Assembly: GCA_963925675.1 (NCBI GenBank)
Contig: CAWUSW010000037.1
Location: forward strand, 1 to 64,000
Source of the DNA: Eutrophocola sp963925675
GTDB taxonomy: Bacteria; Pseudomonadota; Gammaproteobacteria; Pseudomonadales; Pseudohongiellaceae
DNA: 64,000 nucleotides
Direction: 5' to 3'
Shown: positions 32,763 through 42,051 of the stretch, in pieces
Layout: every line of letters starts with the position of its first letter
Position numbering within the stretch: the first letter of the stretch is position 1
Program-made: the position numbers and the translations under genes
Notes under the pieces: model-generated
Seen by the model: the letters and a program-made list of their open reading frames with translations, nothing else
Databases searched by the model: none
Told to the model about the DNA's origin: nothing

Positions 32763-34949
32763 CTATTGCGCTAAAGGATCAGGCCGTACCTGAAAGTGGT
32801 AAACGATACTGGTAGTGCCTTTACCTGTTTCCATATGAAAGGGTGCGCGACCGCTGAACGTAGCCCATACACCGCGACCTTTCCAGCCCGCATCGGGGTC
32901 ATCAATCCTGCCATCCATCCATTTCGTGTAAAAGCCCAGCGGATAAGGAACACGCATGCGTACCCATTCGCCATCATTCAGCACCAGTAATGCTCCGCTC
33001 TGGTTTCCGGTATTGATAGGCGTATTTTCACCCAGTCCAAGGGTGTTGTGCTGGTCTACCCAGGTGAAATAGGAACCTTCAGAACTCCCTGGACGATCAA
33101 GATTTTTGAACTGAGGCAGGGGTTCTTCATACAGGGTCCAGCCTTCCGGACAATGCTGGCCGGTGGCTTCAGGGCCGTTCAATGGTCCGGTGCATAAGCG
33201 GCGATCAAAACTGGCCATGTGACCGCTGGCCAGAGCTGCCCACATCACGCCATTGCGATCGACATCTCCTCCGCGTGGAGAAAAGCCCTCGATGGCATCG
33301 CCATTTTCATCTACCGGTAATTCATAGAGTTCGGTTATCGCTGTTTCACTGGGATTGTCTCCAGGCACCAATCTGGCGACTGCCCCTGGATAGCCCAGGA
33401 TAGTTCCCCAGACACTTCCATCAGGTGCCGGGTTCACTGCATAAAAGCCAAAACCCGGGAATATCTGAGAATCCTTGGTAGGGTCCGGGTCTTCGTTTGG
33501 GGCAACGTAATCGTCACGCACGCCGTTGCCATTGGTATCAAGAATAAAGGGAGTCCAGCCCTGAGCGGCCTGATAGTCTCCGGTTTCAAGGTATTGCCTG
33601 GTATTAAGCCAGCCAATCACCTGTCCGCCACCGCTGGTCCAAAGTGTATTGTCTTCATCTTCGGCAAACATCAGGTGATGGGTGCCAAAGCAGGTGTCGA
33701 TATGGGTGTATTCCCCTGTTGCAGGGTCATGCATACCAAGTTGTCGACCACTGGCCTGAGTAGGGTAGGCCTGTGCTGAAGGATGGGAAGAGCCTTCCTG
33801 GCAAAAATCCGGGTTTGTACGACCGCGCACCCGCGCTGTTATCCATACTCTGCCATCCTGATCAAACATCGGGTTATGTACATTGGCTCGGGAATCCCAG
33901 ATGGCTTCATCACCCCAGTTGGGAGACTCAGCCAGATTTGGCCCGGAAACAGGGCCGGCATCCGGATCCATCATGGTTAGAGGCATGCGGTCGATTGAAT
34001 TTGTTACCGGATCAAGCATGGGCAGGTAATCGGCACTTTCTTCCATTGCACCATACAGTTTTCCGTAGCCATTCAGGGTGGGATTACGTCGATCAGTTGA
34101 GACTACATCATGTAAGTAAGCAGTCTCATCAGCCCAGTCCCACTGGGTAATAACGACATTACGTTCCACGCCCTGGGGGCGTTCAGGTACCGGGGGCAAT
34201 TCTCCGGCAGCAATACGATCAGTCCAGTCACCAAACATTTTAGAGCTGTGATCCAGCCCCATTCCAGTCCAGGTGCGGGTCATGAAAGGGCCAGCCTGAC
34301 CCGACTGGATGCGGCGGTTCCAGGCAGCTGCGCTGGAATCATAACCATTGAAAAGTGCTGGCAGTTCACGGGTTGCCTTGTTACCTAATTGGTGACAAAC
34401 CACACAGCCGCCAGAGGTGATCATGCGTATATAGTCAGCTTGATGCTGAATGTTTGGACTGATGCCATTACCTGTCGGGCCAGTGCCTGGGAACATGCTG
34501 GCATCAGGAACTTCAAGTAAAGAAAGCCAGTTTCCTGCGGGATAATACTGTGCAGCTGCGGCTGCATCCGGCGCAAGAACCGCACTAAGGTCCAAAGTTA
34601 TTCCAGGATCAACCTGGGTTTTTTCGGAATCCACCAGGCCATAGCCACGCACCCAGACATCATATGAAGCCTCGGGTAAATCAGGGATAAGATATCTGCC
34701 GTCATCATCAGTTACCACTATCCTGGCAAAGCGTGTATCCAGATCATGAGTTTCCGCAATGACCCAGACACCGGCTTCGGGTCCATTGCTGCTAACCACT
34801 GTCCCTGCAATGATGCCGGTCGCAACAGTTGCTGTCAGGGGAGACGCTGCCGGTGTTTCGGTGCTGGTTTGCGGGTTGGTATTTTCCCCTGAGCAGGCAG
34901 CAATGAGTGTGGCAAAAGCTACTATGCTGATGGTATTGAAATGTCGCAT
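32763..34949 (-). CDS. Large secreted lipoprotein with carboxypeptidase-regulatory-like domain, heme-c site and propeller-like region
   Basis: ATG 34949 is chosen because it opens a lipoprotein signal (MRHFNTISIVAFATLIAACSG, lipobox IAAC). The 728-residue chain then has a carboxypeptidase regulatory-like beta-sandwich (VVTDDDGRYLIPDLPEASYDVWVRGYG, near residues 50-120). A single heme-c site CVVCHQ follows near residue 184, then a long C-terminal region resembling a streptogramin-lyase-type beta-propeller (DQDGRVWITARV, DGSVWGTI, DRNGVMWAALASG). It is most likely an outer-membrane or periplasmic cytochrome of unknown substrate. It lies head-to-head with the fused DUF6152/partner gene. Confidence 0.85.
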   Translation of the reverse strand: MRHFNTISIVAFATLIAACSGENTNPQTSTETPAASPLTATVATGIIAGTVVSSNGPEAGVWVIAETHDLDTRFARIVVTDDDGRYLIPDLPEASYDVWVRGYGLVDSEKTQVDPGITLDLSAVLAPDAAAAAQYYPAGNWLSLLEVPDASMFPGTGPTGNGISPNIQHQADYIRMITSGGCVVCHQLGNKATRELPALFNGYDSSAAAWNRRIQSGQAGPFMTRTWTGMGLDHSSKMFGDWTDRIAAGELPPVPERPQGVERNVVITQWDWADETAYLHDVVSTDRRNPTLNGYGKLYGAMEESADYLPMLDPVTNSIDRMPLTMMDPDAGPVSGPNLAESPNWGDEAIWDSRANVHNPMFDQDGRVWITARVRGRTNPDFCQEGSSHPSAQAYPTQASGRQLGMHDPATGEYTHIDTCFGTHHLMFAEDEDNTLWTSGGGQVIGWLNTRQYLETGDYQAAQGWTPFILDTNGNGVRDDYVAPNEDPDPTKDSQIFPGFGFYAVNPAPDGSVWGTILGYPGAVARLVPGDNPSETAITELYELPVDENGDAIEGFSPRGGDVDRNGVMWAALASGHMASFDRRLCTGPLNGPEATGQHCPEGWTLYEEPLPQFKNLDRPGSSEGSYFTWVDQHNTLGLGENTPINTGNQSGALLVLNDGEWVRMRVPYPLGFYTKWMDGRIDDPDAGWKGRGVWATFSGRAPFHMETGKGTTSIVYHFQVRPDPLAQ

Positions 34950-35238
34950 TATGGGTCCCCTAGTATACTGGTAAGCTGAAAAGACTAGCAGAAGGCCCCC
35001 GGGGTGACAATATAATAGATCTGTCCCCATCGTTGGTCCTGAACAGGCGTATCAATTGGCTCTTTAGGGCTGCGGAACTTGATGAGCCCATTACTGAATG
35101 GGAGAATGCCTGTATTGTGTATTTTGTTCTGATCAGGAGTCGTATTGCCGGGATCCCGTTGTAAAACAGGGCCTGGAATAAATAATGACTCGCCCGGGGC
35201 TCGTTTTGGCTTTTAATAATTAACCTTAGAGATAATTG

Positions 35239-36246
35239 ATGAAGAAACTGCATCTTATACTGCCCATATTACCCGCCCTGATGTATCCATTGTTGGTAAC
35301 AGCGCATCATAGCCCTGCGGCGTTTAATACGCAGGAAACGGTAGAAGTGACAGGAACGATTGTCGATTATAGTTTTCGTAATCCCCATGTTTACATGACT
35401 CTGTCCGTCATAAACAGTGATGGCTCTGTTCGGGAAGTAAACGTGGAAGCAGGGGCGGGTTCGGTTATTTCACCACTGGGTTTTACCCGTGATTCAGTTT
35501 CATCAGGTGATAGCGTCACTATCATCGGTAATCCGGGGCGTAGAAATCCCGATGGCTTATTACTGGGCAGGGAGCTCTATCATCAGGATGGTACTTACTT
35601 CCCTCTGAATATTTCATCGCGCAGCATTGATGATTTTGGTGATGATGTGGCCCAGAGCATTGAGGGTACCTGGTTTTCACCAAGAACATCATTTTTTGCT
35701 TTTTTGGGAGGTTCGGGAAGCTGGTCTTTAACTGATGCCGGTAGCACTGCCAGGGCAAGTACCAATCCTCTGGATACAACCCATAAGGACTGTATCCCTA
35801 TCGGCACACCAGGGCTGATGTTCTACCCGGTGGCCAATACCATTGAAGTGTCTGATGACCGGGTAGTGATGACAATTGACTGGCTTGACTCAGTGCGTAC
35901 TATTTATCTTGATGGCAGAGCACATCCAGATACCTCACAGACATCATTGCAGGGGCATTCAATCGGACACTGGGAGGAAAATACGCTGGTAGTGGATAGC
36001 GCTAATTTCAGTGAACATGCCATGGGACTTTCCACAAATCTTCCGGGGAGCAATCAAAAACACATGATTGAAAGGTTTCAAATCAGTGATGATGGCAAGC
36101 AAATGATTTATTCCGGCACACTGAGTGATCCTGTGTATCTTGCAGAAGCTGTCGAATGGACAGGGAGCTGGGTTTATCGTCCTGGCATGGAGCATTCCAA
36201 TGAGAGCTGTAATCTGGAGGCCGCCAGACGATTTCTGGATGACTAG
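35239..36246 (+). CDS. Fused DUF6152-like and partner-domain secreted protein
   Basis: The 335-residue protein has a signal peptide and probably matures at HHSPAAF. Residues about 24-125 match the DUF6152 pattern (VEVTGTIVDYSFRNPHVYM). The rest matches the partner family found as separate genes at 37857, 50755 and 57318: SIEGTWF, RTIYLDGRAHP, GHSIGHWEENTLVVDSANF, and a C-terminal YRPGMEHSNESCN. The two families are thus joined in one chain here. ATG 35239 is preferred over TTG 35236. It is divergent from the heme lipoprotein and precedes a hydrolase-like gene. Molecular function unknown. Confidence 0.82.
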   Translation: MKKLHLILPILPALMYPLLVTAHHSPAAFNTQETVEVTGTIVDYSFRNPHVYMTLSVINSDGSVREVNVEAGAGSVISPLGFTRDSVSSGDSVTIIGNPGRRNPDGLLLGRELYHQDGTYFPLNISSRSIDDFGDDVAQSIEGTWFSPRTSFFAFLGGSGSWSLTDAGSTARASTNPLDTTHKDCIPIGTPGLMFYPVANTIEVSDDRVVMTIDWLDSVRTIYLDGRAHPDTSQTSLQGHSIGHWEENTLVVDSANFSEHAMGLSTNLPGSNQKHMIERFQISDDGKQMIYSGTLSDPVYLAEAVEWTGSWVYRPGMEHSNESCNLEAARRFLDD

Positions 36247-36318
36247 GTGGTTTACACTTTTTGTGAAGTCGAAAAAATTATACTTTCATTACTAAAATCA
36301 ATTTAAAGGGAAAAAGTT

Positions 36319-37179
36319 ATGAAAATAATAAAACACATCGCCAGTTCTCTCTGTTTTTTGCAGTTGGCATTTATCTCGCTATTGGTTTCTGCCCAGACAT
36401 TTTCCATACCGGGTATGGAGGTAGATGAATCGCTGGCGCCAAACCCGAACGCACCCTTGTATCGTCATACTGGTGAGCAATACCGCTCCTATGATTTTCC
36501 AGGAACAGGGGAGTCAATTCCTTACCGCTTGTATGTTCCGGAAAACTGGAGCCCGCAGCAGTCGCTACCAATTCTGATTACGCTGCGCGCAGGCCCAAGT
36601 ATTAATAATAATCATCGCAATAATAATGACCTGGTAGTTCAAGCCCGAGAGAGGGGCTATATCGTCATCTCCCCGTTAGGCTATCGTGGTTATGCTCAGC
36701 CGTATTATGGCAGTCCCTATCCGGTAGACCGCCCAGCAGGTCCTTCGGTGCCGGCAGCCGGCTGGACGCAAGAGGAGAATGCACGATCAGAACAGGATGT
36801 GATCAATGTGCTTCATCTTGTTGCCCAGGAATACAATGCGGATATTTCACGTATTTTTGTCCATGGGCAGAATCCCTCAGCTTCATCAGCGTTTTATTTT
36901 GCGGCGAAATATCCTGATGCAGTTAATGCAATTATTGCCAGTGCAGGCCCCATCGTTACCGACAACTACCCCTTTGAAAATCTGGTAGGCAAGGTGACAG
37001 TGTTGATGGTTCATGGCACCAATGACACCGCCAATACTCGGGAGGCTTCATTAAGAGTGATCCGTGAATTGGCAGGACATGGCATTGATGCGGCTTTTTA
37101 TGATGTGCCAAACGGCGAGCATTTAACGGCTTATTTGACCTTTGCCTCAGAGATCTTCGACTTTCTTGATCGTCGTTAA
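36319..37179 (+). CDS. Secreted esterase/PHB-depolymerase-like protein with altered nucleophile
   Basis: The 286-residue protein has a signal peptide ending near SAQ and an alpha/beta hydrolase fold of the polyhydroxybutyrate depolymerase/LpqC type (PYRLYVPENW; RGYIVISPLGYRG). HGTNDTAN near residue 233 could give the acid and NGEHLTAY near 262 the histidine. The nucleophile elbow, normally G-x-S-x-G-G, reads HGQNPSAS: asparagine stands where the serine should be. It may be a pseudo-enzyme, or a neighbouring serine may serve. It follows the fused DUF6152 gene by 72 bases on the same strand. Confidence 0.8.
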   Translation: MKIIKHIASSLCFLQLAFISLLVSAQTFSIPGMEVDESLAPNPNAPLYRHTGEQYRSYDFPGTGESIPYRLYVPENWSPQQSLPILITLRAGPSINNNHRNNNDLVVQARERGYIVISPLGYRGYAQPYYGSPYPVDRPAGPSVPAAGWTQEENARSEQDVINVLHLVAQEYNADISRIFVHGQNPSASSAFYFAAKYPDAVNAIIASAGPIVTDNYPFENLVGKVTVLMVHGTNDTANTREASLRVIRELAGHGIDAAFYDVPNGEHLTAYLTFASEIFDFLDRR

Positions 37180-37214
37180 ATGGTTAAGGTTTGTTGTTAA
37201 TGCTTCCCAGAGAC

Positions 37215-37769
37215 TTATTGAAACGTCAAAGGCGCACGAGCTATCCGTTCATAAATGGCCATTAAGCGCCGGTGGGGTGTCCAGTGAACCAGCAGGTTAG
37301 CCGATGCTTCCCAAAGTGATATCCAGGCCGCGATGGTAAGTCCCTGAGCCAGGACGTGGATCACTACTGAATCAGTGCTCAGAGTTTGCCTGTTGAATAC
37401 AATAGACAGTGTTAAGAGCACAAGACCGGTGAGAAGGTAAATAGTGGAAGTGCGGATTTTGATGGATAACTTACGCTTTTCGCGCGCTTTCTTGTACTGG
37501 AAATAATTTCCTATGCTGTCCTGGACCCTTGAAATTACATCCAGGTCTGCCGGGCTTGTAAAATGAAAGCGAATAACAAATTCTTCCGTGCCGATTTCAC
37601 TCACCGCCTCTTCGAGATAATCGACGAGATCCTCGCCCAGGTCTTTCCTGATGTAAGGCGCATTTCTGTCAAAGTTATTATAAAGGTCTTCTATTTTTTC
37701 TGCGGCAACATCAATAACTATGACGTCGTTTTCAGATCGCGAATATCGGCCTAGAATGGACTGATTCAA
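37215..37769 (-). CDS. Two-span membrane protein of unknown function
   Basis: The 184-residue protein has a soluble N-terminal half rich in acidic residues (DLGEDLVDYLEEAVSEIGTEEF), a basic stretch before the membrane (KKAREKRKLSIKIR), and two hydrophobic segments near residues 108-125 and 135-155. It starts with TTG, with AGGT upstream. No domain is recognised. It lies between a hydrolase and a DUF6152 partner gene and is convergent with the former. Confidence 0.65.
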   Translation of the reverse strand: MNQSILGRYSRSENDVIVIDVAAEKIEDLYNNFDRNAPYIRKDLGEDLVDYLEEAVSEIGTEEFVIRFHFTSPADLDVISRVQDSIGNYFQYKKAREKRKLSIKIRTSTIYLLTGLVLLTLSIVFNRQTLSTDSVVIHVLAQGLTIAAWISLWEASANLLVHWTPHRRLMAIYERIARAPLTFQ

Positions 37770-37856
37770 GCAAGCATACCTGTATTACTAACAGCAGGCG
37801 TACTGTAAGCCTGGATAGAATTTTTGGAAAGCTGAATTTTCCTGGACTGGAAAAGT

Positions 37857-38633
37857 TTATTCGACGGTGTCATATGTGTGCCAGTTTTCATAATTTGGAG
37901 GCACCACCCTGCCTTCGAACAAGCTCTTGTTGTTTTCCATGCAGGAATATTCAATCAAATCAAAATCAGACTGTCGGGTAAATACCCGTTTATTAGTCCA
38001 GGGTTTACTGTAATAAACAGGGTCATCAATCGTCACTTCATAATCCATGGTGTCAGCATCAGTGAGTGCAAAGCGTTCTGTCACTGTCATCTGATCACTA
38101 TGGGGATGACCAATGGTATCGAGCCTTGTTTTACCGTTGAATCGATTCGTAGTGATAATAAGCGTATCACCTTCCCACCTGGCTATTGAATGTCCATACC
38201 AGGCTGGCGGTAATCTGCCGCCATGATCCTGTCCGTCCAGATTGACAACCTTGAACCAGGTGTTTTGCTCATAAAGATAAGCGAAATGCGTTTCTGTTTG
38301 CATGAACTGGATTGGGTCCGGTGAGTTCATAGCTCTTAACAGACCAAAGGGAAGACATGACCCGGTATAGTCGCCATCGGTTGGATTGTAGTTGTCAAAA
38401 TTTCTGCGCCCGGCTGCGGTAAAGGGCTCTTCGCCAGGACCTGTCTGATTTCTGCCATTACCCGCAGAAAGCATATTGGGAACATAGGGTCTTGCCCAGA
38501 CACCATTAAGGTCGGGCTTGCCTGAGAGCAAGCGAGGAATGTCATCCTGGGCAAATAGTGACTGGCAAAACAGCACGGTGAGGAGGGTGAAAAACGGACC
38601 AAAAGTACGTGTTAAGTTATTTGAAAATTTCAT
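37857..38633 (-). CDS. DUF6152-partner secreted protein, copy 2
   Basis: The 258-residue protein has a signal peptide (cleavage near LFAQ), then PDLNGVWARPY. The family core follows: WYGHSIARWEGDTLIITTNRF near residue 160, HPHSDQMTVTERF, and a C-terminal LIEYSCMENNKSLFEG. A cysteine early in the chain (GSCLPFG) and one near the end (YSCMEN) are shared with the copy at 57318. It follows a DUF6152 gene by 11 bases, but that gene carries a nonsense codon. Function unknown. The family is recognised only by comparison within this window. Confidence 0.78.
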   Translation of the reverse strand: MKFSNNLTRTFGPFFTLLTVLFCQSLFAQDDIPRLLSGKPDLNGVWARPYVPNMLSAGNGRNQTGPGEEPFTAAGRRNFDNYNPTDGDYTGSCLPFGLLRAMNSPDPIQFMQTETHFAYLYEQNTWFKVVNLDGQDHGGRLPPAWYGHSIARWEGDTLIITTNRFNGKTRLDTIGHPHSDQMTVTERFALTDADTMDYEVTIDDPVYYSKPWTNKRVFTRQSDFDLIEYSCMENNKSLFEGRVVPPNYENWHTYDTVE

Positions 38634-38644
38634 CGTCTTCTCCT

Positions 38645-39037
38645 TTAACGATTCCCGGTACGGCTAAAAACCGGAGTACCATCTTCCAGAGTAATACTGC
38701 GCGTGCTGCAGGTTTTTGTGCCATCTCGGGCCGGGTTGGCGCGGGCAATAATCACCGTGCCGATCGGAAGATCTTCCTTGGCCCAGCCCAGACGGATAAG
38801 TTGATTCGGCGAACCCATTTCACATTGCCAGTTTTCTACTTCTCCGGCATCGCTGGTCACATCCATGTAAAACCAGATATGGGGATTGAACCATTCAAGG
38901 TCAGTGATTGTTCCCTGCAGTTCAAATTGAACGGCAGTATCAAATTCTCAGACCAGGGAATGATGGGCCTGAATGGAAATGGCTGGTAGACACATGAGCA
39001 GGGCAATAATTAGCTTGTTGGTAAAGGTTGTTTTCAT
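38645..39037 (-). pseudogene. DUF6152 protein interrupted by in-frame TGA
   Basis: From ATG 39037 (after GGGGGAAAC) the frame gives a signal peptide and HHSLV, then TGA at 38950-38948 (codon 30). It then continues in the same frame with EFDTAVQFELQGTITDLEW, the rest of a DUF6152 domain, to a stop at 38645. The total of 130 codons fits the intact paralogs (142 and 150 residues). A single base change explains it. A sequencing error is possible. Selenocysteine is unlikely because no adjacent SECIS-type hairpin is evident and paralogs have no cysteine there. Confidence 0.8.
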
Positions 39038-39389
39038 AATGTTTCCCCCTGAGAGACAAAGATGCATTACTGGGATTATGACTTATCAATCAGGCAATGC
39101 GAATATTATTAAGTCATAGTGTAGCGCCAATGGAATGAGCAGTGCCATAACGGCGTAAGTATAAAACTGTATTAAAGTGGCCTGATTGATTATCTGGAGA
39201 AAACAGCCTCATTAGGTATTTAAGATTCTTCTCTATTCTTGTCAATGGAATCATTTTATTATCAGACACAGCGCGCATGGTTTTTCTCATCGAAGAAAAA
39301 GATAAGGGGCAGGATAAGCAATGCCTTGTTGCCAGTTCACGCTGAATAGCCATAATAAAAAGTATATAAGTGAATCAAGGGGAAGAAGT
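39038..39389. other. Divergent promoter region without a gene
   Basis: 352 bases between the DUF6152 pseudogene and the N-heme quinoprotein gene, which point away from each other. No open frame with support is seen. AAGGGGA at 39378-39384 is the ribosome site of the quinoprotein gene. Confidence 0.5.
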
Positions 39390-41210
39390 ATGTTTGCACG
39401 TTTTCTAAAAGGACTGGGTTTTTTCAGTTTGCTGCTGGTTTTGCCAGTGTTTGCCCAGGATGGTGAGGCGCTATACAACATACGTTGTGCAGCCTGCCAT
39501 GAAAATCCTGATCCGGAAACCAATGCGCATGCACCAGCGCGTGAAAACATGGCTGCGTTCACCCCTAATTCGGTTTTCGCTGCCATGAATGACGGTTTGA
39601 TGAAGATTCAGGCTACCGGAATGTCAGACAGTGATATGCGCGCTGTGGCGGCTTTTTTGACGGGCAGGGAGGTCGCAGAGCTGAAGCTGGATATTACCGA
39701 GAACATGTGTGCCTCAAATCCCCCCATTAACAATCCTTCCCTGAAATCTTCCTGGAATGGCTGGGGTCCGGATGTCCGTAATACACGTTTTTCAGAAAAC
39801 GGCGGCATTACCCGGGATGATCTTCCCAATCTACGTCTGAAATGGGCTTATGGCTTACCCGGTGAAGGACAGGCCAGGGCACAGCCAACAGTTATAGACG
39901 GCAGAATCTTTGTTGGTAATGGCGCTGGCGCGCTTTATTCACTGGATGCTAAATCCGGTTGTACTTACTGGACTTATTTACCGCGTAGCGGTATTCGCAG
40001 TGCCGCTTCCGTAGGGCCTTATCAGTTTGAAGATGGCTCAGATGGTTATGCCGTGTATTTTGTCGATAGAGGCGCTAATGCCTATGCCGTTAATGCACAA
40101 AACGGACAAGTACTCTGGGTTCGCAAAGTTGATAATCATCCCAATGTTCGTGGTACTGGAGCAGTAACCCTGCATAAGGGGGTGCTTTATGTGCCAATGA
40201 CAGGGGTAGGGGAAGAGACAACATCCTCCAACCCTGATTATGCCTGCTGTACTTTTCGCGGCAGTGTCAGTGCCTTTGATGCACAAACTGGCGACTTGAA
40301 CTGGAAGTCTTTCATGGTGCCCGAACCCCGCCCGCGAGGCAGTAGTAGTAGCGGGGTGATTCTTTATGGTCCTGCTGGCGTCGGTATCTGGAGTGCGCCT
40401 ACCATTGATGATGACCGGGGCCTGATTTATGTAGCAACGGGCAATGCCTATGCTGAACCGGCACCTGAAACATCGGATGCCGTAGTTGCTATCAGAATCA
40501 GCACTGGTGAAATTGCCTGGGCCACGCAATTAACGCCTGGTGATGCATGGATAGGAGGATGTAATACCGAAGACAACCCCAATTGTCCGAAAGATATTGG
40601 TCCTGATTTTGATTTCTCGGCATCGCCGCTTCTTACCACGACCGAGTCCGGACGTGAGTTGATTGTTGTTCCCCAAAAATCCGGTTTTGCCTATGCGCTT
40701 GATCCCAATAATCAGGGCGCTTCGGTCTGGCAATATCGCGCAGGTCCAGGCAGTCCCGTTGGTGGCGTTTGGGGCGCCTCTGTTGGCGATGGTTTAGCCT
40801 ATGTGGCAGTTGGCGGTTATATTTTTACTCAAGGCGGCGGCATTCATGGTATTGATCTGGAAAGCGGTGAGCGCCAATGGTACACGCCACCACAGGAGTT
40901 GTTATGTGCTGAAGGTGCAGGGTGCTCTGCTACCCAGTCCGCAGCAGTGACAGCTATTCCTGGCGCCGTATTTTCTGGCTCAGCTGATGGCGGAATGCGC
41001 GCCTATGATGCCGATACCGGTGAAGTAATCTGGACCTTTGATGCTAACCGGGAATTCGAAACGGTTAATGGCATAGAGGCCAATGGTGCGTCTTTCGACG
41101 GACCGGGCCCGGTTATTGTTGATGGCATGATGTATATGCTGTCGGGAAGTGCCGGCTTTGTGGGGCGGCCTGGCAACGTTTTATTAGCGTTTACGATTGA
41201 AGTCGAATAA
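39390..41210 (+). CDS. N-heme PQQ-type quinohemoprotein, polyvinyl-alcohol-dehydrogenase-like
   Basis: The 606-residue secreted protein has a signal peptide (ending VFAQ), a small cytochrome c domain with CAACHE near residue 33, and then an eight-bladed PQQ beta-propeller. Blade motifs such as GALYSLDAKSGCTYW, GSVSAFDAQTGDLNW and GGMRAYDADTGEVIWTFD are clear. The heme-first order and the stretch GIWSAPTIDDDRGLIYVATGN resemble polyvinyl alcohol dehydrogenase. Two adjacent cysteines (YACCTF, near residue 285) could form the vicinal disulfide that covers PQQ in this superfamily. ATG 39390 is chosen for its AAGGGGA ribosome site and direct signal peptide. Substrate unknown, presumably an alcohol. 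Confidence 0.88.
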   Translation: MFARFLKGLGFFSLLLVLPVFAQDGEALYNIRCAACHENPDPETNAHAPARENMAAFTPNSVFAAMNDGLMKIQATGMSDSDMRAVAAFLTGREVAELKLDITENMCASNPPINNPSLKSSWNGWGPDVRNTRFSENGGITRDDLPNLRLKWAYGLPGEGQARAQPTVIDGRIFVGNGAGALYSLDAKSGCTYWTYLPRSGIRSAASVGPYQFEDGSDGYAVYFVDRGANAYAVNAQNGQVLWVRKVDNHPNVRGTGAVTLHKGVLYVPMTGVGEETTSSNPDYACCTFRGSVSAFDAQTGDLNWKSFMVPEPRPRGSSSSGVILYGPAGVGIWSAPTIDDDRGLIYVATGNAYAEPAPETSDAVVAIRISTGEIAWATQLTPGDAWIGGCNTEDNPNCPKDIGPDFDFSASPLLTTTESGRELIVVPQKSGFAYALDPNNQGASVWQYRAGPGSPVGGVWGASVGDGLAYVAVGGYIFTQGGGIHGIDLESGERQWYTPPQELLCAEGAGCSATQSAAVTAIPGAVFSGSADGGMRAYDADTGEVIWTFDANREFETVNGIEANGASFDGPGPVIVDGMMYMLSGSAGFVGRPGNVLLAFTIEVE

Positions 41211-41228
41211 AGATTAAAAATTATCAAA

Positions 41229-41306
41229 GCCGGACATCGCCGCGCTTCCGGCCTACAACTGAGTCATAACATTGCGTAGGCCGGAAGAGCGCCGCGATGT
41301 CCGGCA
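41229..41306. repeat. REP-type palindromic element
   Basis: CCGGACATCGCCGCGCTTCC and GGAAGAGCGCCGCGATGTCC are inverted repeats with one-base differences. They extend through GGCCTAC and GTAGGCC and are separated by about 20 bases. The element lies between the convergent ends of the quinoprotein and DUF2334 genes, the usual place for REP elements. It can form a long hairpin. Confidence 0.85.
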
Positions 41307-41351
41307 AAGTAAAGGCGCAGTGCAAAATCGCAAACGGTTTTGTACATCCCT

Positions 41352-42041
41352 TCAAAATAATTCACGGTAATTGACTGTGGTAGTGACTGATTTCAGGGTG
41401 GCGAACAGGGATTTACTGAGCAGTAATTCATGGTCAAAGGGGTGGATTGATATTCTTGCTGGTCTTTTTTCGTAAGCTATAAATTTATTTATTCCATTCC
41501 AGAGTTTTAATGTTCCTGCCCGAAATAAAGTATCTGCTTCAAATCCTAAAAGAGGCAGATTGCTCTGTTGGTTGGTAGTGCTGTCATAAAAACCTGCTGT
41601 ATTTTCAAAGTAGCGAAACGGAGTGGCTTTCAGTGCCCGGTCACTGATTTTCCCCATTGCCCAGGCAGGTGGAACATAAAGGTCAGGTGGAATTAAATCC
41701 CGGTCTGGAAACCAGTTGTAACAGGCGTCCATAATTTTTCGGATTTCGCTTTCACTGAGAGACAGGTGTTCAGCAACATTGCGCGAAATCAGTGTTGAAT
41801 GTAAACGGTGATACCAACCACGTATATTTTTTGTGCGGTGAAGCCAGCCATGTCCGGATAAGATAAAGCCCTGTTTTTCGAGGTCTTGCAGAATACCAAT
41901 CTGTTTGTCAGACCAGTCCAAGCCAGGTACGACCAGGAGAGAGACGTTTTTTATATCGACATGAACTAGTTGATCGGCAAAATACTGAACTCTTTCCAGA
42001 GTAGCGGGCATTACATCGTGAATGGAAACCAGTGCGTGCAT
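41352..42041 (-). CDS. DUF2334 polysaccharide-deacetylase-like protein
   Basis: The 229-residue cytoplasmic protein has the DUF2334 pattern: VSIHDVMPAT at the start (metal-binding D) and SGHGWLHRT near residue 64 (H-x3-H type). VPPAWAMGKIS and a late IHPFDH motif follow. These are the expected metal ligands of a deacetylase-type barrel. It is followed upstream by a glycosyltransferase only ten bases away, so it probably removes an acetyl group from a glycolipid or glycan precursor. Substrate inferred from context only. Confidence 0.87.
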   Translation of the reverse strand: MHALVSIHDVMPATLERVQYFADQLVHVDIKNVSLLVVPGLDWSDKQIGILQDLEKQGFILSGHGWLHRTKNIRGWYHRLHSTLISRNVAEHLSLSESEIRKIMDACYNWFPDRDLIPPDLYVPPAWAMGKISDRALKATPFRYFENTAGFYDSTTNQQSNLPLLGFEADTLFRAGTLKLWNGINKFIAYEKRPARISIHPFDHELLLSKSLFATLKSVTTTVNYRELF

Positions 42042-42051
42042 TTTTTAGTCG

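Noticed and set aside
38948..38950. Selenocysteine codon in the DUF6152 gene
   Set aside because: Paralogs have no cysteine at that place and I see no SECIS-like hairpin just after the codon. A nonsense mutation is simpler.
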